NCBI RefSeq assembly: GCF_002086815.1
Contig: NZ_MVID01000002.1
Location: 372,001 to 436,000, forward strand
DNA: 64,000 nucleotides
Reading direction: 5' to 3'
DNA from: Mycolicibacterium parafortuitum
Lineage (GTDB): Bacteria; Actinomycetota; Actinomycetes; Mycobacteriales; Mycobacteriaceae
Shown: in pieces, positions 21,832-30,684 of the stretch
How positions within the stretch are numbered: position 1 is the stretch's first letter
Layout of the letters: the number at the start of each line of letters is the position of its first letter
The notes under the pieces: generated by a model
What the model saw: only the letters and a program-made list of their open reading frames with translations
Told to the model about the DNA's origin: nothing
Databases searched by the model: none
Made by a program: the position numbers and the translations under genes

Positions 21832-22887
21832 TCAGCGGGAGTGGTCGTTCTGCGGATCGGCGGGAGCACCGGAATCTCCGGATTCCCCACCGGATCCTTC
21901 GTCGGATCCACCGTTGTTCTTGCGCACATCGTGCACCCGGGTCTTGTACAGGCTGGCGACGGTGGTGATCAGCAGGGTGACGATGATGACGCCGAGGGAC
22001 AGCAGTGTCGGGATCTCGGGCACCGGCACGTTCTCACCGCCGTTGATGAACGGCACCTCGTTCTCGTGCAGCGCGTGCAGCACCAGCTTCACGCCGATGA
22101 AGAACAGGATGAACGCCAGCCCCTGCGACAGGTACACCAGCCGTTTGAGCATGTCGCCGAGCAGGAAGTACAGCTGGCGCAGGCCCATCAGCGCGAACAC
22201 GTTCGCGGTGAACACCAGGTACGGCTCGCGCGTCAGCCCGTAGATGGCAGGAATGGAGTCGAGCGCAAAGATCAGGTCGGTGGTGCCGAGCGCGACGATC
22301 ACCAGGAACATCGGCGTCATCAACCGCTGGCCGTTCTCGTGCACCCACAGCCGCAGGCCGTCCCAGGTGTCGGTGAACTTCATCCGCTTCTGCGCGAACC
22401 GCACCACGGCGTTGTCGCCGTCGTCGTCGTGGTCGGTGTCCTTGACCAACTTGATCGCGGTGTAGAGCAGGAACGCGCCGAAGATGTAGAACACCCACGA
22501 GAACTGCTCGATCGCCACGGCGCCGAGCGCGATGAAGATTCCGCGGAAGATCAGCGCCAGGATGATGCCGACCAGCAAGGCCTGCTGCTGATAGATCCTC
22601 GGCACGTTGAAGCTGGCCATGATGATCAGGAAGATGAACAGGTTGTCCACCGACAGGCTGTATTCGGTGAGCCAGCCCGCGAAGAACTCGACACCGTACT
22701 GGCTACCGTGGAAGAACCACGTCCACAGCCCGAACGCGACGGCCAGCGCGATGTAGATCGTCAACGCCGTGCCGGTTTCCCGCCGCGAGGGTTCGTGCGG
22801 CCGCCGCCCGATCACCAGGACATCGAAGAGCAGGATGCCGATTGTCACGGCGAGCGTGATGCCCCATTCGAGCCCACTGACGTTCAT
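21832..22887 (-). CDS. TerC/Alx family membrane transporter, probable Mn2+ exporter
   Basis: The 351-residue integral membrane protein has about nine helices. It shows the TerC features EYSLSVDNLFIFLIIM and LGTTDLIFALDSIPAIYG, both with acidic residues in helices that fit metal binding. The C-terminus is a short, charged cytoplasmic tail. TerC/Alx/MeeF proteins export manganese and help metalate exported proteins. Control by manganese is supported by the yybP-ykoY-type leader directly upstream. The ATG at 22887 has GGAGG 4 nt upstream, inside the riboswitch expression platform. Confidence 0.9.
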   Translation of the reverse strand: MNVSGLEWGITLAVTIGILLFDVLVIGRRPHEPSRRETGTALTIYIALAVAFGLWTWFFHGSQYGVEFFAGWLTEYSLSVDNLFIFLIIMASFNVPRIYQQQALLVGIILALIFRGIFIALGAVAIEQFSWVFYIFGAFLLYTAIKLVKDTDHDDDGDNAVVRFAQKRMKFTDTWDGLRLWVHENGQRLMTPMFLVIVALGTTDLIFALDSIPAIYGLTREPYLVFTANVFALMGLRQLYFLLGDMLKRLVYLSQGLAFILFFIGVKLVLHALHENEVPFINGGENVPVPEIPTLLSLGVIIVTLLITTVASLYKTRVHDVRKNNGGSDEGSGGESGDSGAPADPQNDHSR

Positions 22888-23018
22888 CTAACCTCCGGTC
22901 GTCGTGCAACGCCGGAGGTCTCTTCCACCGCCCGCCGAGGCGGTAGGCCCGCAGCACCGGTCGTCCGATGACGGACGACGTGCTGACGACGCTGCGGCGA
23001 AGGAATACTCCCCTCCAA
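22888..23018 (-). promoter_or_regulatory. yybP-ykoY manganese riboswitch controlling the TerC gene
   Basis: The leader contains the hallmark blocks of the yybP-ykoY class in order: GGGGAGTA (around 23013-23006), CGTCAGCACG, and GAGACCTCC at the 3' side of P1. The 5' GGAGG (23016-23012) can pair with CCTCC (22918-22914). That same CCTCCGG (22918-22912) can instead pair with CCGGAGG (22898-22892), which contains the ribosome site 4 nt before the ATG. Ligand binding would hold P1 together and free the ribosome site, so the switch is read as translational ON. The class identity rests on motifs; the switching model is inferred from the pairings. Confidence 0.82.
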
Positions 23019-23107
23019 GCCGCCCATTGTGCCAGTCGGGCAGACGACACGCGAAGGCAGAGCCTGGCGGCGAGAGCACGCCCCTGACGCTTAGTAGCTT
23101 TGTACCC

Positions 23108-26100
23108 GTGACGACCGCGGATCGAACCCCAGAGATCCCCAGTCAGTACCTGCTGTCGGCGTACGCGTCGGCGCCCCGCACGCTGATCGACATCCTGCAC
23201 GAGACGGCGCGGCGGTTCCCTGACGCACCGGCCATCGACGACGGAACGGTGCAGCTCACCTACGCCGAACTGCTGTCCGACATCGAGGACAGCGTCGCGT
23301 GGCTGGGCGCGCGCGGAATCGGCCGCGGCGACCGGATCGGGATCCGGATGCCGTCGGGCAGCTACGCGCTCTACGTGGCGATTCTGTCGGTGCTGGCCGC
23401 GGGTGCCGCCTACGTCCCGGTCGACGCCGACGATCCACCGGAACGCGCCGAGCTGGTGTTCACCGAGGCCGAGGTCGTCGCGATCATCACCGAGCGCGGG
23501 ATGGTCCGCGGCCCGGGAACCTCGCGTGGCTGGCGCGCGACGGCGCCGCTGAGCCGAGACGACGCGTGGATCATCTTCACGTCCGGCTCCACCGGCACCC
23601 CGAAGGGTGTCGCGGTCACCCACCGCAACGCGGCAGCCTTCGTCGACGCCGAGGCCAAGATGTTCCTGCAGAACAATCCGCTCGGCCCGGGCGACCGTGT
23701 GCTGGCCGGACTGTCCGTCGCGTTCGACGCGTCCTGCGAGGAGATGTGGCTGGCTTGGCGGCACGGCGCCTGCCTGGTGCCCGCACCGCGGTCGCTGGTG
23801 CGCAGCGGCATGGACCTGGGCCCGTGGCTGGTCTCCCGCGACATCACCGTCGTGTCGACGGTGCCGACGCTGGCCGCGCTGTGGCCCGCCGAGGCGCTGG
23901 AGTCGGTGCGGCTGCTGATCTTCGGCGGCGAGGCGTGCCCGCCGGAACTGGCCGAACGCCTCGCGGCCGGGCCCGACTCGACCGGGCGTGAGGTGTGGAA
24001 CACCTACGGCCCGACCGAGGCGACGGTGGTGGCGTGCGCGGCCCGGCTGGACGGGTTCGGAGGGCAGGAGCGCAGCGACCCGGGAATGAGAACGGGTGCG
24101 GTCAGCATCGGTCTGCCGCTGCCGGGCTGGGATCTGGCCGTCGTCGACCAGGACGGCCGCCCCGTGGGCACCGGCCAAGTGGGCGAGCTCGTCATCGGCG
24201 GTGTCGGGCTGGCCCGATACCTCGACCCGGACAAGGACTCCGAGAAGTACGCCCCGTTCCCCACCCTGGCCTGGAGCCGGGCGTACCGCAGCGGTGATCT
24301 GGTCCGGCTGGAGACCGACGGCCTGTACTTCGTGGGCCGCGCCGACGATCAGGTCAAGGTGGGCGGCCGCCGTATCGAACTCGGCGAGGTGGACGCCGCG
24401 CTGGTGAACCTGCCCGGCGTCACCGGCGGGGCCACCGCGGTGCGCCGGACCGCCGGGGGGACCCCGCTTCTGGTGGGCTACATCGCGGTGGCCCCGGGAA
24501 TGGAGAGCACCTTCGACGTCGGCGAGGCACGAGCCCGGCTGGCCGCGGAACTCCCCGCCGCGCTGGTCCCCCGGCTCGTCGTCGTCGACGAACTGCCGAC
24601 CCGCACGTCGGGCAAGGTCGACCGGGACGCGTTGCCGTGGCCCGTGTCCGGAGCGGGCGGGGCCGGCGACGATGACCACACCGATCTCGGTGGCACCCTC
24701 GGCTGGCTGGCCGGTGTGTGGCGCGAGGTGCTGGCCGCCCCGGTCGACGGGCCCGAAGCCGACTTCCACGCCCTCGGCGGGGGCTCGCTCGCGGCCGCGC
24801 AACTGGTCGCCGCGCTGCGGCAGCGCTACCCGCAGGTCACCGTCGCCGATCTGTACGACCATCCCCGGCTGGGATCGCTGGCCGGCTACCTCGACGAGCT
24901 CGAGCCGCCACCGGCGACGGAAACCCGTGTCGTCAAACCGGTCTCACGGCTGACGCAGGCCGCGCAGGTCGCACTGACGGTGCCGCTGGCCATGCTCACC
25001 GGGATGCAGTGGGTGGTGTGGCTGGCGATCGCCAACAACATCGCGGCCGACCTGTCCCTGGTCGACTGGGTGTCGCCGATCGGCTGGTGGTGGGTGCTGG
25101 CCGGTTTCCTGCTGTTCGTGACCCCGCCCGGGCGGATGAGTATCGCGGTGTTCGGGGCCCGGGTGCTGATCGGCGAGTTGCAGCCGGGGACCTACCGCCG
25201 GGGTGGGTGGGTGCATCTGCGGGTGTGGCTGGCCGAGCGGCTGGCCGCGGCCAGCGGCGCCGAGAACCTCTCGGGCGCACCGTGGCTGGTGTACTACGCC
25301 CGCGCCCTCGGCAACCGCGTCGGCACCGGGGTGGACCTGCATTCGGCGCCGCCGGTGACCGGGATGCTGACGCTGGGGCATCGCTGTTCGATCGAACCCG
25401 AGGTCGATCTGAGCGGGCATTGGATCGACGGAGACCTGTTCCACATCGGCCCGATCGCCGTCGGCAACGACGCCACCGTCGGTGCCCGCACCACCCTGTT
25501 CCCCGGCGCGGTGGTCGGGAAGAACGCCGACGTCGCCCCGGGCTCCGGGGTGGTCGGCAAGGTCAAGAACGGCCAGTACTGGAAGGGTTCACCGGCGGTG
25601 AAATCCGGTAAGGCCAAACATCCGTGGCCCGATCACCGGCCTCCGCGCGCGCCGCTGTGGGTGGCGATGTACGGCATCACCTCGATGACGCTCGGCGCGC
25701 TGCCGTTGGCGGCGCTGGCCGTCGGCCTTGCCGTGATCGGGTGGGGTGTGCGCGGCACCGCGTCGCTGCAGGACGCGATCGTGCCCGCGCTGCTGTGGCT
25801 GGTGCCGGCCACCGCGGCCGCGATGCTGGTGTACGCGGCGCTCACCGTCGCCGGGGTCCGGACGCTGGCCGCCGGCCTGCACGAGGGCTACCACCCGGTG
25901 CGCAGCAGGCAGGGCTGGCAGTTGTGGGCCACCGAACGCCTGATGGACGCCGCCCGCACCTACCTGTTCCCGATCTACGCGAGCCTGCTGACCCCGTGGT
26001 GGCTGCGCCTGCTCGGCGCGAAAGTGGGCAAGAACACCGAGATCTCGACCGTGCTGCTGATCCCGAAGTTCACCGTGGTCGAGGACGGCGCATTCCTCGC

Positions 26101-27091
26101 CGACGACACGATGGTGGCGTCCTATGAACTCGGCGGCGGCTGGATCCACGTGGCCCGGGCCACGATCGGCAAGCGTGCGTTCCTGGGCAACTCCGGTATC
26201 ACCCAGCCCGGACGGCGGGTTCCCGACGACGGTCTGGTCGCGGTGCTGTCGGCGACCCCGCACAAGGCGAAAGCCGGGTCGTCATGGCTGGGCAGCCCGC
26301 CGAAGCGGCTGCGGCGCAAGCCCACCGCCGCCGACGCGCTGCGCACCTTCCACCCATCCGCGCGGCTGAAAGTGTTGCGCGCCACCGTGGAGACGTTCCG
26401 CTTCGCGCCCGTCGTGGTGAGCTTCGCCGTCGGGGTCGCGGTGCTGTTCGCGCTCCAGGAACTGGCCACACGGTTCGGCTGGCTCTGGGCCGCCCTGGCC
26501 GCCGGACCGGTCCTGCTCGCCGCGGGCGCGATCGCGGGCGCGGTCGCGATGGCCGCCAAATGGCTTGTCGTCGGCCGGATCACCGCGATCGAACACCCGC
26601 TGTGGTCGTCGTTCGTCTGGCGCAACGAGGTGGCGGACACCTTCGTCGAAACCGTCGCCGCACCGTGGTTCGCGCGCGCCGCATCGGGTACGCCGGTGAT
26701 GAACCTGTGGCTGCGGGGCCTGGGCGCGAGGATCGGACGCGGCGTGTGGTGTGAGACGTACTGGCTTCCCGAAGCCGACCTGGTGACGCTGGAGGACGGG
26801 GCGACCGTGAACCGGGGCTGCGTCGTGCAGACCCACCTGTTCCACGACCGCATCATGCGCATGGACACGGTGGTGCTGGAGAGCGGCGCCACCTTGGGGC
26901 CGCACTGCGTCGCACTGCCCGCGGCATGCATCGGCGCCGCGGCGACCGTCGGGCCCGCGTCGCTCGTGATGCGCGGCGACGTGGTGCCGCCCTCCACCCG
27001 GTGGCAGGGCAACCCGATCGCGCCGTGGGATCCCGCGCGCAAGAAGCGGGAGTCCTCCGACACCAAGCCCAAGAAGTCTGCGGCGGCGTGA
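23108..27091 (+). CDS. Pls/PosA-type single-module NRPS with C-terminal beta-helix domains
   Basis: The 1,327-residue protein starts at a GTG at 23108. An adenylation domain fills about residues 25-510, with core motifs FTSGSTGTPKGVAVTH, NTYGPTEATVVA, YRSGDLVRLETDGLYFVGR and RTSGKVDRDALP. A thiolation domain follows with LGGGSL (Ser near 559). There is no condensation or thioesterase domain. The rest has at least six membrane helices and three left-handed beta-helix acyltransferase-like blocks with hexapeptide repeats. This is the layout of Pls/PosA enzymes related to epsilon-poly-lysine synthetase. It overlaps the peptidase gene by 4 nt (GTGA). The activated amino acid and the product are unknown. 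Confidence 0.88.
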   Translation: MTTADRTPEIPSQYLLSAYASAPRTLIDILHETARRFPDAPAIDDGTVQLTYAELLSDIEDSVAWLGARGIGRGDRIGIRMPSGSYALYVAILSVLAAGAAYVPVDADDPPERAELVFTEAEVVAIITERGMVRGPGTSRGWRATAPLSRDDAWIIFTSGSTGTPKGVAVTHRNAAAFVDAEAKMFLQNNPLGPGDRVLAGLSVAFDASCEEMWLAWRHGACLVPAPRSLVRSGMDLGPWLVSRDITVVSTVPTLAALWPAEALESVRLLIFGGEACPPELAERLAAGPDSTGREVWNTYGPTEATVVACAARLDGFGGQERSDPGMRTGAVSIGLPLPGWDLAVVDQDGRPVGTGQVGELVIGGVGLARYLDPDKDSEKYAPFPTLAWSRAYRSGDLVRLETDGLYFVGRADDQVKVGGRRIELGEVDAALVNLPGVTGGATAVRRTAGGTPLLVGYIAVAPGMESTFDVGEARARLAAELPAALVPRLVVVDELPTRTSGKVDRDALPWPVSGAGGAGDDDHTDLGGTLGWLAGVWREVLAAPVDGPEADFHALGGGSLAAAQLVAALRQRYPQVTVADLYDHPRLGSLAGYLDELEPPPATETRVVKPVSRLTQAAQVALTVPLAMLTGMQWVVWLAIANNIAADLSLVDWVSPIGWWWVLAGFLLFVTPPGRMSIAVFGARVLIGELQPGTYRRGGWVHLRVWLAERLAAASGAENLSGAPWLVYYARALGNRVGTGVDLHSAPPVTGMLTLGHRCSIEPEVDLSGHWIDGDLFHIGPIAVGNDATVGARTTLFPGAVVGKNADVAPGSGVVGKVKNGQYWKGSPAVKSGKAKHPWPDHRPPRAPLWVAMYGITSMTLGALPLAALAVGLAVIGWGVRGTASLQDAIVPALLWLVPATAAAMLVYAALTVAGVRTLAAGLHEGYHPVRSRQGWQLWATERLMDAARTYLFPIYASLLTPWWLRLLGAKVGKNTEISTVLLIPKFTVVEDGAFLADDTMVASYELGGGWIHVARATIGKRAFLGNSGITQPGRRVPDDGLVAVLSATPHKAKAGSSWLGSPPKRLRRKPTAADALRTFHPSARLKVLRATVETFRFAPVVVSFAVGVAVLFALQELATRFGWLWAALAAGPVLLAAGAIAGAVAMAAKWLVVGRITAIEHPLWSSFVWRNEVADTFVETVAAPWFARAASGTPVMNLWLRGLGARIGRGVWCETYWLPEADLVTLEDGATVNRGCVVQTHLFHDRIMRMDTVVLESGATLGPHCVALPAACIGAAATVGPASLVMRGDVVPPSTRWQGNPIAPWDPARKKRESSDTKPKKSAAA

Positions 27092-28431
27092 CGACCCGCA
27101 AGCGGGCGGCCAAGAAGTCCGCAGCCGTCATCGACCCGTATCTGCCCGAGGCGGGCAACTTCGGCTACCGGGTGTCGCGTTACGAACTCGAGCTCGAATA
27201 CAAGGTCGCGATCAACCGGCTCAGCGGTTCGGCGAGCATCACCGCGGCGACGCTGGCCGAACTCAAGACGTTCAGCCTCGACCTGTCGGCCGCGCTGTCG
27301 GTGACGAAGGTGACAGTCAACGGGAAAAGACCCGCCCAGTTCCGCGCGGCGGCAGGCAAACTGCACATCACGCTGCCGGACCGGTTGCCCGCCGGCGCGG
27401 CGATGACGATCGCGATCCGCTACGGCGGCACCCCACGACCCGTCCGGTCGCAGTGGGGCGAGGTCGGTTTCGAGGAACTCACCGAAGGCGCGCTGGTCGC
27501 CGGGCAGCCCAACGGCGCATCGTCGTGGTTCCCGTGCGACGACCACCCCGCCGCCAAGGCCAGCTTCCGGGTCCAGATCGCCACCGAGAGCCCGTATTTC
27601 GCGTTGGCCAACGGCAAGCTGCTGTCACGGCGCCCGCGGGCCGGCATGACCACCTGGGTCTACGAACAGCCCGAGCCGACGTCGACGTACCTGATGACAC
27701 TGCAGATCGGCATGTACGAACGGCACCGGATGGCCAAGAACGGCGTCGAGATGTTCGCGGTGTTGCCGGACCGGCTACGCGACGATTTCGACCACGACTT
27801 CGGCCGCCAGCCACAGATGATGAAGCTGTTCACCAAACTGTTCGGCCCGTACCCGCTGGCCAACGGCTACACCGTCGTGGTGACCGACGACGACTTGGAG
27901 ATTCCACTTGAGGCCCAAGGGATCTCCATTTTCGGCGCCAACCACTGCGACGGCAGCCGCCGCGCGGAGCGGTTGATCGCCCACGAGCTCGCCCACCAGT
28001 GGTTCGGCAACTCGGTCACCGTACAGCGGTGGCGCCACATCTGGCTGCACGAGGGATTCGCCTGTTACGCCGAGTGGTTGTGGTCGGAACACTGCGGTGA
28101 GCGCACCGCACAGGAGTGGGCGCAGCACTATCACCACCGGCTCAGGCATTCCCCGCAGGACCTCGTCCTCGCCGACCCCGGCCCGCGCGACATGTTCGAC
28201 GACCGGGTCTACAAGCGTGGCGCACTGACCCTGCACACGCTGCGCTCCCACCTCGGGGACACGAACTTCTTTGCGCTGCTCAAGGATTGGACGACGCGGT
28301 ACCGGCACTCCAGCGCGGTGACCGACGACTTCGTCGGCCTCGCGTCGCAATACTCCGACGAGTCACTGAGGTCGCTGTGGACGGCGTGGCTGTACGAGCC
28401 GGAGGTTCCGCCCCTGGACACCGGGTCGTGA
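27088..28431 (+). CDS. M1-family metallopeptidase (aminopeptidase N-like)
   Basis: The 447-residue protein has the zinc site HELAHQWFGN plus the third ligand in WLHEGFACYAEWL, and an M1 N-terminal beta domain. The usual GAMEN exopeptidase loop is not seen; the equivalent stretch reads LEIPLEAQGISIFG. The large C-terminal helical domain of full aminopeptidase N is also absent. The GTG start overlaps the upstream NRPS stop. A very basic N-terminus (RKRAAKKSAA) without a clear signal suggests a cytosolic location. It may process the NRPS product or a precursor peptide, but that is positional inference. Confidence 0.88.
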   Translation: MTTRKRAAKKSAAVIDPYLPEAGNFGYRVSRYELELEYKVAINRLSGSASITAATLAELKTFSLDLSAALSVTKVTVNGKRPAQFRAAAGKLHITLPDRLPAGAAMTIAIRYGGTPRPVRSQWGEVGFEELTEGALVAGQPNGASSWFPCDDHPAAKASFRVQIATESPYFALANGKLLSRRPRAGMTTWVYEQPEPTSTYLMTLQIGMYERHRMAKNGVEMFAVLPDRLRDDFDHDFGRQPQMMKLFTKLFGPYPLANGYTVVVTDDDLEIPLEAQGISIFGANHCDGSRRAERLIAHELAHQWFGNSVTVQRWRHIWLHEGFACYAEWLWSEHCGERTAQEWAQHYHHRLRHSPQDLVLADPGPRDMFDDRVYKRGALTLHTLRSHLGDTNFFALLKDWTTRYRHSSAVTDDFVGLASQYSDESLRSLWTAWLYEPEVPPLDTGS

Positions 28432-29693
28432 CGGACGCGAGCGCAGGCCCTGCGGGGGCGGTGAACCGAGCCAGCGTGGTCCGGGTCGCCGTGGCCACGG
28501 CGATGTCGGCATTGTGTGGTTACGCGGTGCTCTACCTCGCGGCCCGGGACCTCGAGCCCGCCGGCTTCTCCGTCTTCGGGGTGTTCTGGGGCGCGTTCGG
28601 TCTGGTCAGCGGTGCGGCGTTCGGACTGTTGCAGGAGACGACGCGCGAGGTGCGCCACCCCGGAACCGACCCCGCCCAGACGCACCCGGCGCGGGTCGCC
28701 GCCGGTGTCGGGGTTGTCGCGGCCGCGGTCCTGGCCGCGACGTCACCGCTGTGGTCGGCACACGTGTTCGTCGACCTGCGCGCGTTGAGCGTCGCCCTGC
28801 TGTGCGGCGGGCTGGCCGGATTCTGCATCCACACCACGTTGCTCGGCGCGCTGGCCGGGATGGGCCGCTGGTCGGAGTACGGCGCGCTGATGGTCACCGA
28901 CGCCGCACTGCGCGTGGTGGTCGCGGTCGCGGCGTTCGCGGCCGGCTGGGGTCTGGGTGGCTATCTGTGGGCGTCGGTGGCCGGGGCATTCAGCTGGCTG
29001 CTGATGCTGCTGGTGTCACCGGCGACCCGGGCCGCGGCCCAGATCCGGACGTCGGGTGGCACCGCCACGTTCCTGCGCGGCGCCGGTCATTCGATCGCCG
29101 CGGCGGGCGCCAGTGCCGTACTCGTGATGGGTTTCCCGGTGCTGCTGCAGGCCACCTCGCGGGATCTCGGTGCGACCGGTGGTGTGGTGATCCTCGCGGT
29201 GACACTGACCCGGGCCCCGCTGTTGGTTCCGCTGACCGCGATGCAGGGCAACCTGATCGCACACTTCGTCGACCAGCGCGCGCACCGACTCAAGGCCCTG
29301 CTGGGGCCCGCGGCGCTCGTCGGTGCGCTCGGCGCCGTCGGCGTCGTGCTCGCGGGCGTGTTCGGACCGTGGCTGCTGCGCGAGGCGTTCGGTGCCCAGT
29401 ACCGGGCCGACGGGATCCTGCTGGCCTGGCTGACCGTCGCCGCGGTGGCCATCGCGCTGCTGACGCTGACCGGCGCCGCGACCGTCGCCGCCGCCCTGCA
29501 CCGTGCCTACGCGGCCGGCTGGGTGATCGCCACGGTGGCCGCGACGCTGCTGTTGCTGCTGCCGCTGGACCTGGAGGTCCGGACCGTGGTGGCGCTGCTG
29601 TGCGGGCCGCTGATCGGCATCGGGGTACACCTGAGCGCGCTTGCCGGACGACGCCGCGACGCCGCGCCCACCTATGCTGCGATCGATGACTGA
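28428..29693 (+). CDS. Polysaccharide flippase-like multispanning membrane protein (Rv3630-like)
   Basis: This 421-residue protein has about twelve hydrophobic segments and no soluble domain. It fits the polysaccharide-biosynthesis/MATE-like flippase group, with weak conservation around GFSVFGVFWGAFGLVSGAAFG and VTLTRAPLLVPLTAMQGN. It probably moves a lipid-linked saccharide or peptide precursor across the membrane. The GTG start overlaps the peptidase stop (GTGA), so NRPS, peptidase and flippase are translationally coupled. It is followed 9 bp later by galE. Confidence 0.78.
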   Translation: MTDASAGPAGAVNRASVVRVAVATAMSALCGYAVLYLAARDLEPAGFSVFGVFWGAFGLVSGAAFGLLQETTREVRHPGTDPAQTHPARVAAGVGVVAAAVLAATSPLWSAHVFVDLRALSVALLCGGLAGFCIHTTLLGALAGMGRWSEYGALMVTDAALRVVVAVAAFAAGWGLGGYLWASVAGAFSWLLMLLVSPATRAAAQIRTSGGTATFLRGAGHSIAAAGASAVLVMGFPVLLQATSRDLGATGGVVILAVTLTRAPLLVPLTAMQGNLIAHFVDQRAHRLKALLGPAALVGALGAVGVVLAGVFGPWLLREAFGAQYRADGILLAWLTVAAVAIALLTLTGAATVAAALHRAYAAGWVIATVAATLLLLLPLDLEVRTVVALLCGPLIGIGVHLSALAGRRRDAAPTYAAIDD

Positions 29694-29702
29694 GGAGGCA
29701 AC

Positions 29703-30680
29703 ATGAGCTGGCTGGTGACCGGCGGGGCCGGATACATCGGTTCGCACGTGGCCCGGGCGATGCTCGACGCCGATCTGGACGTGGTCGTCCTCGACGATCT
29801 GTCCACCGGTTTCGAGAGTTTCGTGCCCGCGGGGGCTCAATTCGTCAAGGGCACCCTGCTCGACGCGGCGCTGGTCGACGACACCCTGGGGCGGTTCGGC
29901 GTCGACGGCGTGATCCATATCGCCGGGTACAAGGCCGCGGGCGAGTCGGTGAAACGGCCACTGCACACCTACGAACAGAACGTGTCGGCGACGGTGATCC
30001 TGCTGCAGGCGATGCAGGCCCGCGGTGTCGGTCAGATCGTGTTCTCCTCCAGCGCCGCGACGTTCGGGACCACCGACGTCGAACGCGTCGACGAGTCGAC
30101 CCCTACGCAACCGGAATCGCCGTACGGCGAGACCAAACTGATCGGTGAGTGGTTGCTGCGCGACGCCGGCCGGGCCACCGGACTGCGGCACACCAGCCTG
30201 CGGTACTTCAACGTCGTGGGATCCGGGGACGTCGAGTTGTTCGACGCCAGCCCGCACAACCTGTTCCCGCTGGTGTTCGACATGCTGATGCGCGGTCAGA
30301 CCCCCCGCATCAACGGCGACGACTACCCGACGCCGGACGGCACCTGCGTGCGTGACTACATCCACGTCAGCGATCTGGCGCTGGCGCATGTGGCGGCCGC
30401 GCGCCGGCTCGCCGACGGGCTGCCCGTCGAACCGGTGTACAACCTCGGCAGCGGGGCGGGAACCTCGGTGCGCGAGATCATGACGGCGATGCGGGACGTG
30501 ACCGGAATCGACTTCGAACCCGAGATCATGCCGCGGCGACCGGGCGACCCGGCACGCATCGTCGCGGCCGGGGATCTCGCGGCACGCGACCTGGGCTGGC
30601 GCAACCGGCATTCGGTGGAGGAAATGGTCGCGTCTGCGTGGCGTGCCCGCCGGCACGCCGGAGACGCGTATCCCCGGTAG
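29703..30680 (+). CDS. galE: UDP-glucose 4-epimerase
   Basis: GalE interconverts UDP-glucose and UDP-galactose, feeding galactan synthesis in mycobacteria. The 325-residue extended short-chain dehydrogenase has the NAD loop VTGGAGYIGSHVARAML. The catalytic Ser-Ser-Ala (FSSSAATFG) and YGETK (YxxxK) motifs follow, then the sugar-binding segment LRYFNVVGSG. Upstream GGAGG lies 6 nt before the ATG. It corresponds to galE1 (Rv3634c) but here is in line with the upstream flippase gene. Confidence 0.93.
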   Translation: MSWLVTGGAGYIGSHVARAMLDADLDVVVLDDLSTGFESFVPAGAQFVKGTLLDAALVDDTLGRFGVDGVIHIAGYKAAGESVKRPLHTYEQNVSATVILLQAMQARGVGQIVFSSSAATFGTTDVERVDESTPTQPESPYGETKLIGEWLLRDAGRATGLRHTSLRYFNVVGSGDVELFDASPHNLFPLVFDMLMRGQTPRINGDDYPTPDGTCVRDYIHVSDLALAHVAAARRLADGLPVEPVYNLGSGAGTSVREIMTAMRDVTGIDFEPEIMPRRPGDPARIVAAGDLAARDLGWRNRHSVEEMVASAWRARRHAGDAYPR

Positions 30681-30684
30681 TTCT

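Noticed and set aside
22904..23107. 68-residue N-terminal extension of the NRPS-like protein
   Set aside because: It covers the riboswitch on the opposite strand and has no adenylation-domain sequence; GTG at 23108 fits.
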